NCBI RefSeq assembly: GCF_000186865.1
Contig: NW_008705562.1
Location: forward strand, 2,892,821 to 2,956,820
Direction of reading: 5' to 3'
Source: Aureococcus anophagefferens
Lineage: Eukaryota > Sar > Pelagophyceae > Pelagomonadales > Pelagomonadaceae
DNA length: 64,000 nt
In this document: piece after piece, positions 37,562-46,830 of the stretch
How the letters are laid out: each line of letters opens with the position of its first letter
How positions within the stretch are numbered: position 1 is the stretch's first letter
Program-made: the position numbers and the translations under genes
Notes under the pieces: model-generated
Databases searched by the model: none
What the model saw: only the letters and a program-made list of their open reading frames with translations
Told to the model about the DNA's origin: nothing

Positions 37562-40500
37562 ATGGCCGCGCGATTGTTTGCCATCCTGGCCGTCAGCCCT
37601 CGAAGCGCGATGGCCGCGGTCAGCCCTCGAAGCACGATGGCTGCGCGAGTGCTCGCCATCCTGGCCGTCGCGGTGCTCTTCGCGGACACGTCGGGCTTCA
37701 CGGTGCGCGAGACGGATCGCCTCGACGAGCTCCCGCCGTCGATCCGCGCGCTCCTGGCGAAGATGACGACGGAGGAGAAGGCGCGACAGCTCGTGCTCGA
37801 CGACGCGATCACCGTCGCGACGTATGATGGCGCGTTCAACGAAACGCTCGCCGCGGCGTACCTCGGCGGCCTCGGCGCCGGCGTGCTCAACTGGGGCCGC
37901 GACGTCGACCCGAACCTCGCGAACGCGATCCAGGACGCGGTCGTCGCGGCGTCGCGCCACGGCATCCCCGCGCTCTTCGCGGAGGAGTGCCAGCACGGCG
38001 TCCAGGGCGACCACCACACGATCTTCCCGTCGCCGCCGGCCCTCGCGGCGACCTTCGACGTCGACCTGCTGCGCGCCGTCGGCGCCGTCGTGGGCTGTGC
38101 CGAATTCAAATATTCAACTCGACTTCAATTTGAGCGTACGAGACAGTTACGACGCAGATTCTTCGGCTTTGCTTCGAGAACTCGACGAGAGAAATCGATT
38201 CGTCCAAAAATCAGCGGAATCGACTTCGATTTGACCGAGCTAGAGAGGTTTGAAGTTTGGTCGGGACGTCCCAAACCAGTGGTTGAATTCGGCACAGGTC
38301 GTGGGCGCGGAGGCGCGCGCGGGCGGCACGGCGCAGTGCTGGGCGCCCGTGTGCGGCCTCGCGCGCGAGCCGCGCTGGGGCCGCGGCGAGGAGGAGCTCG
38401 GCGAGGACGCCTACCTGGCCGGGGAGCTCGCCGGCGCCATGGTCCGGGGCATGACGGCCGACGGCCGCCTCGACTCGCCGAACGCGACGTCGTCGCTCCC
38501 AGCGTCCTGTGACGATGTTCGAGAGATGTTGACCGGGAACACGATAAAAGATCGTGACCGACGCATGTGGTAGGTCGCTCCTCAAGCACTTCGTCGCCTA
38601 CTCCGTGCCGGAGGCGGGCCGCAACGAGGGCCCGGCGCACATGGGGCCCCGCGAGCTCCGGGAGACGTACGCGCGGCCCTTCGCCAAGGCCGTCGCCGCG
38701 GGCGCGACGGGCGTCATGTCGAGCTACAACGAGGTCGACGGCGTGCCCGTCAGCGGCGACGCGGGCTACCTCGAGGACCTGCTGCGGGGCGAGCTCGGCT
38801 TCGAGGGCTACGTGAGCTCGGACTTTGGCGCCATCCACAACCTCCAGTCGCTCCACTACACCGCGGCCGACGGGCCCGAGGCCGTGCGGCAGTTCCTCGA
38901 GGCGGGCGGGAGCGTGAACGGCCACGACTACCACGCGGACTACGAGGCCATCGTCGCCAACCTGACCGACAGCGGCCGCATGGCGTCCGAGACGCTCGAC
39001 CTCGCCGCGGGCCGCGTCCTCGCCGTGAAGCGGCGCCTCGGCCTCCTGCGAGACGTCGGCGGCGTCGCGGCGACGGGCGCGTACCGGACGGACCCGGCGC
39101 TCGTCGCGACGCGCCTCGGCGACGCGCCGTCGCACCGCGCCGTCGCCGCGCGCGCGGCCGCGGAGAGCGTCGTCCTGCTCGCGAACGACCGCGTCCTCCC
39201 GTTGGACGCGGACGCCCTCGCGGGCAAGATCGTCGCCGTCGTCGGGCCCAACGGCGACGAGGCCCGCATGGGCGACTACTCCGCCGCGGGCTGGTCTGGC
39301 GGCGCGCCGTCGGGCGGCGGCAACATCGACACGTTCAACATGGTGCCCGTCCTCGAGGGCCTGCGCAAGGCGCTCCCGCGCTCGGACGTCGTCTACGCCG
39401 TCGGGTCGTCGCTGTCCGCCGCGCGGCACTGGAACGTCGTCCAGCGCCACGAGTGGGCCGTCGCCGCGGCCTTCGCGGCGACGGCGCCGTCCGTGCCCTA
39501 CGCGCCGGGCTTTGAGCCGACGACGGTCGCCGCGGGCACGCAGGGGCTCGAGGCGACCTATTTCCCCGACGCGCGCCTCGAGGGGCCGGCGGCGCTCTCG
39601 CGCCTCGACTTTGCGCTGAACCACCACTTCTTCGCGCTCGGCCCCGACCCCGCGCGGCTGCCCGGCGGCGTCTTCTCCGCGCGGTTCCGGGGCCTCGCGA
39701 CGCCGCCGGCGACGGCGACGCGCGGGCGCTGGGGCGTGCTCGTGCACACGGGAAGCGACGGCGAGGTCCGCGTCTCGCTCGAGGTCGACGGCGTCGTGCT
39801 CGTGGACACGTTCCCGAACGCGTCCGCGCCGACGGTCTCCGGGCCCTTCGCCTTCGAGGCCGGCCGCGCCTACGACGTGGCCGTCAACTACAGCCAGAGC
39901 CACTCGTGGAACGACGGTCCCGCGGTCGCGCTCCTCTGGTCGCTCGCGGAAGACGACGACGACGACGAGCTCGCGAAAGCCAAACGCCTCATGGACGCCG
40001 CGGACGCCGTCGTCGCCGTCGTCGGCGGCGCGAACAACCTGCGGGCGCCCGACGGCGGCAACGACTCGACGGAGGGCGAGGGCGTCGACCGCGCGTCGCT
40101 CGCGCTCACGGGCCGCCAGCGCGACCTCGTGGACGCCGCGCTCGCGTCGGCGTCAAAGTCGGGCGCGCCGCTCGCGGTCGTCCTCGTCGACGGCAAGCCG
40201 ACGGCGGAGCCGCTGCTCAAGACGGCCCCGGCGGTGCTCGCGGCCTTCAACGGCGGCCAGGCCCAGGGCGACGCGATCGCGGCCGTCCTCGTCGGCGCCG
40301 CGAACCCGTCGGGCCGGCTGCCGCTGTCGTTCCCGGCGTCCGCGGACGTGCTGCCCGTCTTCTACGACCGCAAGCCGTCGTCGGCGCGGAGCGGCTGGTG
40401 CGACGTGGCCGAGTCCGTGCTCTGGGCCTTCGGGCACGGCTTGTCCTACTCCAACGTCACCTACGCCGACGTTTCGGTCGTACCGGAGACCGCGTCCGCC

Positions 40501-40815
40501 GCGACGGACGAGGTCCTCGTGCGCTTCACGCTCGCGCACGCGGGCGGCCCGCCGGTCGTCGAGGTCCCGCAGGTCTACGTCCGGGACGTCGTCTCGTCGG
40601 TGACGACGCCCCTCCGGAGCCTCAAGGCGTTCGCGCGCGTCGACCTGGCGCCGGGCGAGACGCGGCGGGTCGAGCTCGCGATCTCGCTCGACGAGCTGCG
40701 GGTGCTCGACCGCACGATGGCCTGGGTCCTCGAGCCGGGGACCTTCGAGGTCTACGTCGGCCCCGCGAGCGACGACACGCCGCTGAGCGCGTCCTTCGAC
40801 GTGGTCTCAGATTAA
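37562..40815 (+). CDS. GH3 beta-glucosidase/beta-xylosidase with inserted PA14 domain, 3 exons split by one long and one short introner
   Basis: Exons 37562-38086, 38298-38491 and 38574-40815: 986 residues from 37562, or 961 from the better signal-peptide start at 37637 (MAARVLAILAVAVLFADTSG). GH3 N-domain with ALFAEECQHGV, LKHFVAYS, MSSYNEVDGVP and the nucleophile region GYVSSDFGAIH (D298 from 37637). The C-domain is interrupted by a PA14-like beta insert (GLEATYFPDARLEGP...RGRWGVLVHTGSDGEVRVSLEVDG). Fibronectin-like end: VPQVYVRDVVSSVTTPLRSLKAFARVDLAPGETRRV. Secreted or lysosomal glycan hydrolysis is expected. The leader is a partial in-frame duplication (ATGGC... at 37562, 37610 and 37637). 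The stop overlaps that of the convergent dehydratase. Confidence 0.95.
38087..38297 (+). mobile_element. Introner, long family, intron 1 of the GH3 gene
   Basis: Element 38095-38297 (203 bp) with a perfect 15-bp terminal inverted repeat CTGTGCCGAATTCAA/TTGAATTCGGCACAG. Exact duplication GTCGTGGG at 38087-38094 and 38298-38305. GT donor from the duplication, CACAG acceptor from the element. Cleanest copy in the window. Confidence 0.95.
38492..38573 (+). mobile_element. Introner, short family, intron 2 of the GH3 gene
   Basis: Element 38500-38573 (74 bp), starting CAGCGTCC and ending GTGGTAG. Exact duplication GTCGCTCC at 38492-38499 and 38574-38581. GT donor. Joining restores SSLLKHFVAYS of the GH3 fold. 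Confidence 0.92.
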
Positions 40816-41828
40816 CGTTTCGCGTGCAGCTCCAGGAACGTGTCGAGGGCGACGTTGCCGCCGCAGGCGACGACGGCGACGGTGTCCCCGTCGGCCACCG
40901 GCACGTCGCCGCGGAGGAGCGCCGCGAGGCCGAGCGCGCCCGAGGGCTCGAGGACGAGCTTGAGCTCCGTGAAGGCGACGGCCATGGCGTCGACGGCGTC
41001 CGCGTCGGGCACGGCGGCCGCGCCGGCGACGCGCGGCCCGTTGACGGCCCACGTGAGCTCGCCCGGGGCCGACGCTTGTAACGCGTCCGAGATCGTCGCC
41101 GCGGGCGCGCCGGCCAGCGGCGTGCGCGCGCCGCTTTCGAAACTCGACCGGTGGTCGTCGTAGCCCGCCGGCTCGACGCAGAAGAGCTTCGTCGAGGGCG
41201 ACGCGAGCTCCGCCGCTAAGCAGCAGCCGGCGAGCATGCCGCCGCCGCCGGTCGGCACGATCAACGAAGCGACGTCTTCCTCCTCCTCGAAAATCTCCAG
41301 GGCGAGCGTCCCCTGGCCATAAATCACGCCCCAGTCGTCGAAGGGGTGCAGCAGTTTGGCGCCGTGCTCCTCCGCGAACGCCGCGGCCATCCCAGACGCC
41401 GCAACCTCGCGGTTCACGCCGGGAGCCGCCGTCGATAAGACCACGGTCGCGCCGTAGTCGCGCGTGCGCTCCAGCTTGAGCGGCGGCGCGTCGTGCGGCG
41501 ACACGATCGTGCACTTGGTGCCCGTCGTCGCGGCGGCGAGCGCGAGCGCCTGGGCGAAGTTGCCGCTCGAGAACGCGACGACGCCGCGCGCGCGCGCGGC
41601 CGCGTCGTCCATGTCCTCCTCGAGCAGGCGGTTCAGCGCGCCGCGGAACTTGAAGGCGCCCGTCTTCTGCAGGCACTCGGCCTTGACGAGCACACGCAGG
41701 TCTTTTTTGTCGAGGCGCGCGCTCGCGAGTCTGTTGAGTGACGGTGCCTCGAGCAACGGCGTGCGCACGATGCTCGTGCCGAGGCGCGCAGCAGCCTCGC
41801 GCACGAGGGCAGCGCGCGGGTGCGCCAT
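40812..41828 (-). CDS. PLP-dependent threonine dehydratase / serine racemase-like
   Basis: 338 residues from the ATG at 41828 (MAHPRAALVREAAARLG). Fold-type II PLP signature: KAECLQKTGAFKFRGALNRL, with the Schiff-base Lys in GAFKFRGA; SSGNFAQALALAAATTGTKCTIV (family: SxGNHAQ, here GNFAQ); the phosphate-binding glycine loop VPTGGGGMLAG; and ACGGNVALDTF at the end. The size matches serine racemase or short catabolic threonine dehydratase, with no ACT domain. Upstream in-frame codons fall in a tandem repeat, so the ATG at 41828 is preferred. Its TAA overlaps the GH3 TAA on the other strand (TTAA at 40812-40815). Confidence 0.93.
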   Translation of the reverse strand: MAHPRAALVREAAARLGTSIVRTPLLEAPSLNRLASARLDKKDLRVLVKAECLQKTGAFKFRGALNRLLEEDMDDAAARARGVVAFSSGNFAQALALAAATTGTKCTIVSPHDAPPLKLERTRDYGATVVLSTAAPGVNREVAASGMAAAFAEEHGAKLLHPFDDWGVIYGQGTLALEIFEEEEDVASLIVPTGGGGMLAGCCLAAELASPSTKLFCVEPAGYDDHRSSFESGARTPLAGAPAATISDALQASAPGELTWAVNGPRVAGAAAVPDADAVDAMAVAFTELKLVLEPSGALGLAALLRGDVPVADGDTVAVVACGGNVALDTFLELHAKR

Positions 41829-41852
41829 TTTTCGCACCGGTAGTGGTAGCTC

Positions 41853-41970
41853 GGGCAGCCGACGAGGGCAGCCGACGAGGGCTAGCCGACGAGGGCAGCC
41901 GACGAGGGCAGCCGACGAGGGCAGCCGACGAGGGCAGCCGACGAGGGCAGCCGACGAGGGCAGCCGACAG
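41853..41970. repeat. 13-bp tandem repeat (nine copies) in a divergent promoter
   Basis: Unit GGGCAGCCGACGA, nine copies, one with an extra T. It lies between the dehydratase ATG (41828, minus) and the monooxygenase ATG (42036, plus); a CTATTTA box follows at about 41973. Confidence 0.92.
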
Positions 41971-42035
41971 CCTCTATTTAGCGAGCTGCACTTCAGGCAA
42001 GTTTCTGGCTCGTTTCCTCCGCGCTCGGAGAGAGA

Positions 42036-43112
42036 ATGTCGCGCGGCTCCGTGGCCGTCGTCGGCGGTAGCATCGCTGGCCTCGCTGCTGCCAACGTGCT
42101 CGCGCAGCGCGGCTTCGAGGTGACGGTCTTCGAGCGCTTTCCGACAGGCTTCGAGAGCCGCGGCGGCGGCCTCGGCGGCGTGGACCGCCAACTCTACGAG
42201 TCGATCCGCGCCGACGGCGCGACGCTGCGGCAGCACGGGCCCGGAGGCTGGTTCTACGGCGACCTATGGCGCTACCTCCGCGGGGGATTGCCCGACGACG
42301 CCGTGAGGCACGGCGTCGCCGTCGCGGACGTCGGCGACGTCGCCGCGCCGACGGTCGACGGCGCGGCCTACGATTTCGTCGTCGTCGCCGACGGCGGCTG
42401 GAGCTCGCTGCGCCGCTTCGTCGTCGGCGACCAACAACCGGTCTACTCCGGCTACTGCCTCTGGCGCGGCCTGATGGACCTCGAGCGCGCGCCCTCGTTC
42501 CGGAGCTTCGGCGGCCACCGGAGCGGCTACTTCGACACTGGCGGCTTCCCCATCTCGTGCGCCGACGGCCGCACGCTCTACAATGGAGGATTCTACCTGC
42601 GCATGCCCGAGGACGAGGTCGCGCGGCCGGCGAGCGGCGCCGCGCGGCAGGTCGGGGAGAAGAAACGGGCGCTCCCGGACTGGTACCTCCCGCTCTACGA
42701 GAAGCTCTGGAGCCACGTCAACGGCGGCGAGCTCGTGCGGCTCTGGCGCGCCATGGCGGAGCACGGCAAAGTCACGCAGCACGCGGTCTGGGAGTTCTGC
42801 GCGGACCGCGTCGTGAACGGCCGCGTCGTGATCATCGGCGACGCGGCCCACATGGCGTCGCCGCGCACGGGCGCCGGCGCCTACACGGGCCTCCTCGACG
42901 CCCACGGCCTCGGCGTCGCCTTCGACCGCCACGGCGACGTCGACGCGGCCCTCGCGGCCTACGCCGTCGACGGGAAGCGCCGGGCGAACGAGCTCCACCG
43001 CGCGAGCCTGAATGTGAAACGGCAATTCGTGGACCCCAGCCGGCCGCCCGTGCCGGCGAGGGAGCTCCTCGCCCAGCTCGAGGCCGGCGGCCGCCAGTGC
43101 AGCCTAAACTAG
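42036..43112 (+). CDS. FAD-dependent monooxygenase (aromatic hydroxylase family)
   Basis: 358 residues. FAD-binding dinucleotide motif at the start (SVAVVGGSIAGLAAANVLAQRGFEVTVFER), a mid-protein DFVVVADGGWSSLRR (the DG motif), and the second FAD motif RVVIIGDAAHMASPRTGAGAYTGLLDAHGL (family: GDAAH...P..GqG). The length and 'GGLPDD' region resemble 2,6-dihydroxypyridine- or UbiH-type hydroxylases. The substrate cannot be assigned. Single exon, no leader, so cytosolic is most likely. Confidence 0.9.
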   Translation: MSRGSVAVVGGSIAGLAAANVLAQRGFEVTVFERFPTGFESRGGGLGGVDRQLYESIRADGATLRQHGPGGWFYGDLWRYLRGGLPDDAVRHGVAVADVGDVAAPTVDGAAYDFVVVADGGWSSLRRFVVGDQQPVYSGYCLWRGLMDLERAPSFRSFGGHRSGYFDTGGFPISCADGRTLYNGGFYLRMPEDEVARPASGAARQVGEKKRALPDWYLPLYEKLWSHVNGGELVRLWRAMAEHGKVTQHAVWEFCADRVVNGRVVIIGDAAHMASPRTGAGAYTGLLDAHGLGVAFDRHGDVDAALAAYAVDGKRRANELHRASLNVKRQFVDPSRPPVPARELLAQLEAGGRQCSLN

Positions 43113-43171
43113 TTCAAGTTGCATCGATGCTTGAAGGGGTCGGTAGAATCGGGGCAGCCCGAGGACGAACG

Positions 43172-44801
43172 ATGGTGCGCGTGGCGCTGGTCGCGTCGCT
43201 GCTCGGCGCCGCCGAGGGCGGCTTCCGCATGACGGGCTACCGGAGCCTCGGCTGCCTGTCGACGTCCATGGGCTGGGGCGACTCGGAGATCAGGTGCGCG
43301 CTCGCGCGCCGCGCGCGCGCCGCCCGCCCCCCCACGCGCCCGCCCTCGCAGCGGGCTGCCGAACCCCTACGAGGCGGCGGACGACGCCTGCGCGCCCTTC
43401 TCGCGCGACGGCTTCGACGGCTGGCTGCGGGGCACCTGCGACCCGGCGACGGGCGTCGTTAATGTTTCTGCCTTCGCCGACGACAGCTGCTCCGCGGCCG
43501 TCGACGTGCTCACGTTCGGCGACGACGAGTGCCTCGAGGTCCAGGGCGGCTGGTTCCTCGTGTACTACGAATGGTCCATGAAGCTCGAGTGCCTCGCGGA
43601 CTGCGACGCCGACGTGTCCTACTGCGCGTACCCGACGATCGCTCCGACGACGACGCCGTCGCGGCGGCCGACGGCGGGCCCGCGCGCGGCCAGGGCGACG
43701 CGGGCGCCGAGCCTCGGGGGCGACGACGACGACGACGACGGCGACCTGAGCCGCGCCGCCGCCGCCGTCATCGCGGGCGCCGCGCGCGGCCCGCGTCCCG
43801 GGGAGGCGGCGGCGGCGCGCGCGCGACTTTTTCCTCGCCCAGGTCGCGCTCTTCATCGTGGGCTGCGCGGCCATCGCGTCGGTCTACGCGCGGCGGGCGC
43901 TGCCCCACGACGACGCGACCTTCGACACGCTGCCCACGGGCGGCGCGCCCGCGCCGCCGCCCGTGCCCGTCGCCGTGCCCGCGCCGCGCCGCGCGGAACT
44001 CGAATCTTCAACCCGACTTCAATGTGCGAACGTTTTGACACGAGCTCTTCGGCCGTGCGTCGAGAACTCGCCGAGAGCAATCCAAAAAATCAGCCGAAAC
44101 GACCTCGATTCGACCGAAAACTCGAGAATTTCGAAGTTCGGCCCCGACGTCACCGGTCGGTTTCCGCGCAGGTGCCGCGGCCCGCGTCGTCCGCGCCGCC
44201 GCGGCGCAAGAGCCACCACGGCCGGTCGCCGCCGGCGGACACGGGCCGGCGGCCCCGGCGGTCCATCGCCGAGCGGCTCCGCAAGCTCGCCTCCGGCCGC
44301 GGCTACGACGACGCGTCCGCGGAAACGGCCCCGAAGTTCGACGTCGTCCTCGCGTCCGACATCCAGCTCATGAGCGCGGCCCACGCCGAGGTCGTCGACC
44401 CGCCGCCGCGGCGGCGCGCGCCGGACGCGGCCGCGGCGCGGCGCCGGCGGGGAGGGCGGGGGCGGCGGCGGCGGCGGGCGGNNNNNNNNNNNNNNNNNNN
44501 NNNNNNNNNNNNNNNNNNNNNNNNNNNNNNNGCGCCGCCCCCGCCGCGGCCCGAGGCGCCCGCGCCGGCGCCGGCGCCGGCGACGCCGCGCCGGCGGCCG
44601 GACGACGACGACGACGACGACGTCGAGCGGCCCGCGCCCGCGTACCGCGCGACGCCGCGCCGGCGGCCGGACGACGACGACGACGACGACGTCGAGCGGC
44701 CCGCGCCCGCGTACCGCCGCGCGGGCTCGCCGCGCGCGGGCCCGTCGCCGCGGTCCTCCGCGGACCGGCCGGCCTGGCACCCCGTCGTCGAGGGGCTCTA
44801 A
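43172..44801 (+). CDS. Single-pass secreted/surface protein with Cys-rich ectodomain and Asp/Arg repeat tail, 4 exons
   Basis: Exons 43172-43293, 43352-43766, 43843-43980 and 44172-44801. Signal peptide MVRVALVASLLGAAEG, then a Cys-rich ectodomain (GYRSLGCLSTSMGWGD...CAPFSRDGFDGWLRGTCD...CSAAVDVLTFGDDECLEVQGG). A Thr/Pro stalk (IAPTTTPSRRPTAGP) leads to a transmembrane helix (VALFIVGCAAIASVYARR). The cytoplasmic tail contains an IAERLRKLASG helix and two copies of TPRRRPDDDDDDDVERPAPAY. The second intron (76 bp) is placed because it joins AAA to VALF and makes one helix; the donor is GT at 43767. The third is an introner. A gap of about 50 Ns interrupts the tail. Confidence 0.72.
43981..44171 (+). 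mobile_element. Introner, long family, in the surface-protein gene
   Basis: Element 43989-44171 (183 bp). Target duplication GCGCCGCG (43981-43988) versus GTGCCGCG (44172-44179), differing only at the second base, so the donor copy is now GC. Ends CCGCGCGGAA/TTTCCGCGCAG. Core in the CCAAAAAATCAGCCGAAACG orientation. Confidence 0.85.
44482..44531. other. Assembly gap (about 50 Ns) inside a coding exon
   Basis: Lies in the Arg-rich/Pro-rich part of the surface protein's tail; the frame is preserved across it if the gap is about 50 bases, but true length is unknown. Confidence 0.9.
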
Positions 44802-44865
44802 CCCGCGCGTGCGGCGCTTCGGTCGTCCCGAGGCTCGCGTTACGCCCGAAGCGCGCCGCGCGGGC

Positions 44866-45918
44866 TCACTCGCACTCGGGGACGAACTTGCCCTCGACAA
44901 AATTGAGGAAGCGGTCGCCGTAGGGCTTCGGCGGGATCGTCGCCTTGTTGCACTCGAGGAACTTGACGCAGTTCGCGACGACCTTGGCCGCGGTCCAGTC
45001 CTGGAGGAAGTCGATGATGCCGACGTAGCAGATGAAGACCTGCTTGGGCTTGGAGCAGATGAAGGGCTGCGCGCCGCCGTCGGCCGTGCCCTTGTAGACG
45101 CTCTCCGCGAGGGCGAGCTGCGACCGCGGCATGGCGTGGAAGCTCACGACGAGGCTGTAGTCCATGAGGCCGCAGGCCTGGAGCAGCCTCACGTCGCGCG
45201 CCGTCTTCCGCACGATCTCCGCGTGCGCGGCCACGGAGACGGGGAACTGCGTCTCCCGGGCGTGGAGCTTGCCCTCGTAGTAGTGCTTGCGCTCCGGCGA
45301 CCAGAAGAGTGTGCCGAGCCACATGGCGACGTTGAAGACGCGCTTGTGCACCGCCTCGACGTCCGCGCCGTGCACCTTGAGCGTCTTGTCGTCCGCGCAG
45401 CCCTTGAGGTCGTAGGTGCTGTAGTTCAGCTTGATGTCGTGGCCGAGCTCCTTGCCGTCGACCTCCGTGTAACGCGGCGGCGGCATCCAGTTGTTCATGA
45501 CGAGGTAGTTCTTGCCGCCGCGCTCGAAGTGGAGGAAGAACCGCGCGAGCAGCGACCCCTCGGGGTCGAGCAGGTGCGCGACGTACTTGTGGATGATGCG
45601 CAGGATCGTGTTGTGGTCCGTCGCGTTGACCTCCTTGACCTGCGCATCGCGGGCGGCGTGAGCGGACAAACGGCGCGCGCGAATCTTCACCCGATCGCGC
45701 CGGACGCGCGCGAGGTACTGCTTGTCCTTCGTGAAGCCCATGAGGTTGCCGCCCTTGCCGCCGCCCTCCTTGAGCTCGGCGAAGTCGAAGCCGCCCAGGA
45801 AGTCGTCGCCGAGCTGCCACCGCTCGCGCACCTTCTTGTACTCGTCGTCGGCGTAGGTCTTCACGGTCTCGTGCGACAGCTCGAAGTCGCCGCGCTCGAC
45901 CGATTGGCGGTCCGCCAT
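44866..45918 (-). CDS. Phosphatidylinositol phosphate kinase (PIP5K/PIP4K family)
   Basis: From the ATG at 45918 (MADRQSVERGDFELSHETVK) the frame is open for 350 residues to TGA at 44866. Family motifs: GGKGGNLMGFTKDKQYL-VKEV (ATP-binding Lys), GSLLARFFLHFERGGKNYLVMNNW, YDLKGCADD (family: FDLKGS), GLMDYSLVVSFH (catalytic MDYSL), VFICYVGIIDFLQDW (IID metal site), PPKPYGDRFLNFV. A 72-bp in-frame stretch (45640-45711) encoding an Arg-rich insert between QYL and VKEV is best read as an intron with a GC donor (or 66 bp with a GT donor at 45705). Removing it restores the family spacing. Membrane PI(4,5)P2 signalling. Confidence 0.93.
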   Translation of the reverse strand: MADRQSVERGDFELSHETVKTYADDEYKKVRERWQLGDDFLGGFDFAELKEGGGKGGNLMGFTKDKQYLARVRRDRVKIRARRLSAHAARDAQVKEVNATDHNTILRIIHKYVAHLLDPEGSLLARFFLHFERGGKNYLVMNNWMPPPRYTEVDGKELGHDIKLNYSTYDLKGCADDKTLKVHGADVEAVHKRVFNVAMWLGTLFWSPERKHYYEGKLHARETQFPVSVAAHAEIVRKTARDVRLLQACGLMDYSLVVSFHAMPRSQLALAESVYKGTADGGAQPFICSKPKQVFICYVGIIDFLQDWTAAKVVANCVKFLECNKATIPPKPYGDRFLNFVEGKFVPECE

Positions 45919-46323
45919 GGCGGTGCGCTGCCGGCGCAGCACCCACGCGCGCGTGCGGTGCCGGCGGCGGCGGTCGCGCGCGCAGCGACGACGTTCAGGC
46001 GCCGGCAGCCTCCCACACAGCTCGCGTCGACGCGATGAGATTTTTGTGAGGCAACATCGGACGGCAGCCCCAAACATCAGCCCGAGGCGTCCACCGCGCG
46101 CGCCTCGACGCGTCGGCGCGGCCGTCGGCCAGAGCGCGGCGGCGCGGCCGTCGCGTCGCCGGCGGCGGCCAAAGCCGCGCGGGCCGCGATTCCCACCCCA
46201 CCGCGCGCGACGCACAGAAGGAGAACAGAGTCGGATTTATACAGCGGGGGGAGGCGCCGCGGCGCGAGGCGCGGCCGCCGTCCGGGCGGCCGCTCGACGG
46301 CGCGACGCGGGCACACCGGCCGC

Positions 46324-46830
46324 TCAGACGGCGGCGACGGCCGCGGGCTCCGCGGCGGGCTCGTCCTCTGCCGCGGTCTCCTCGGGCGCAGGCTTGGTCC
46401 GCGAGCCGAGGGCGCACTGCATCTTGAAGAGGAAGCTCGCGACGTTCTCGTAGGCCGTGAGCGTCGTGTCGTAGGTGTACTTGGTCGTCGCCGCGGCCGT
46501 CTCGCGGACCTTGGCGTCCGTCGCCGACGCCGTCTCGGCGACGTACTCGGCGGCCGGCGCGACGTAGGGCTCGACGACCTTCTCGTTGATGGCCGCCTTC
46601 GTCGCCTCGAGCTTCTCGAGGGTCGAGGCCTTGAGGGACTCGTAGGTCTCGATCGTCGCGGCCTTCTTCTCCTCCTCGTAGGCGACGACGGCCTCGTACT
46701 TCTTGTCGAGCTCGTACTTGACGGCGTAGTCGCTGAGGCTCATCTTCACCTTGGCGATCATGCCCGGGGCCGCCTCCTCGGGCGCGGCCTCGGCCGCGGG
46801 GGGCGTCGTCGTGGCCTCGGGAGTGGACAT
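46324..46830 (-). CDS. Ala/Glu/Lys-rich helical protein
   Basis: 168 residues from the ATG at 46830. The first ~30 and last ~20 residues are Pro/Ala/Glu-rich and disordered. The centre (about 32-145) is one long amphipathic helical region with 11-residue-like periodicity (YELDKKYEAVVAYEEEKKAATIETYESLKAST, TASATDAKVRETAAATTKYTYDTTLTAY). It recalls LEA-like or lipid-droplet coat proteins. That is a resemblance only; no family motif can be named. Divergent from MMADHC across 118 bp. Confidence 0.75.
   Translation of the reverse strand: MSTPEATTTPPAAEAAPEEAAPGMIAKVKMSLSDYAVKYELDKKYEAVVAYEEEKKAATIETYESLKASTLEKLEATKAAINEKVVEPYVAPAAEYVAETASATDAKVRETAAATTKYTYDTTLTAYENVASFLFKMQCALGSRTKPAPEETAAEDEPAAEPAAVAAV

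Noticed and set aside
43767..43842. Introner as second intron of the surface-protein gene
   Set aside because: The flanks GTCATCGC and GTCGCGCT do not match as a duplication and the body is unlike the two families.
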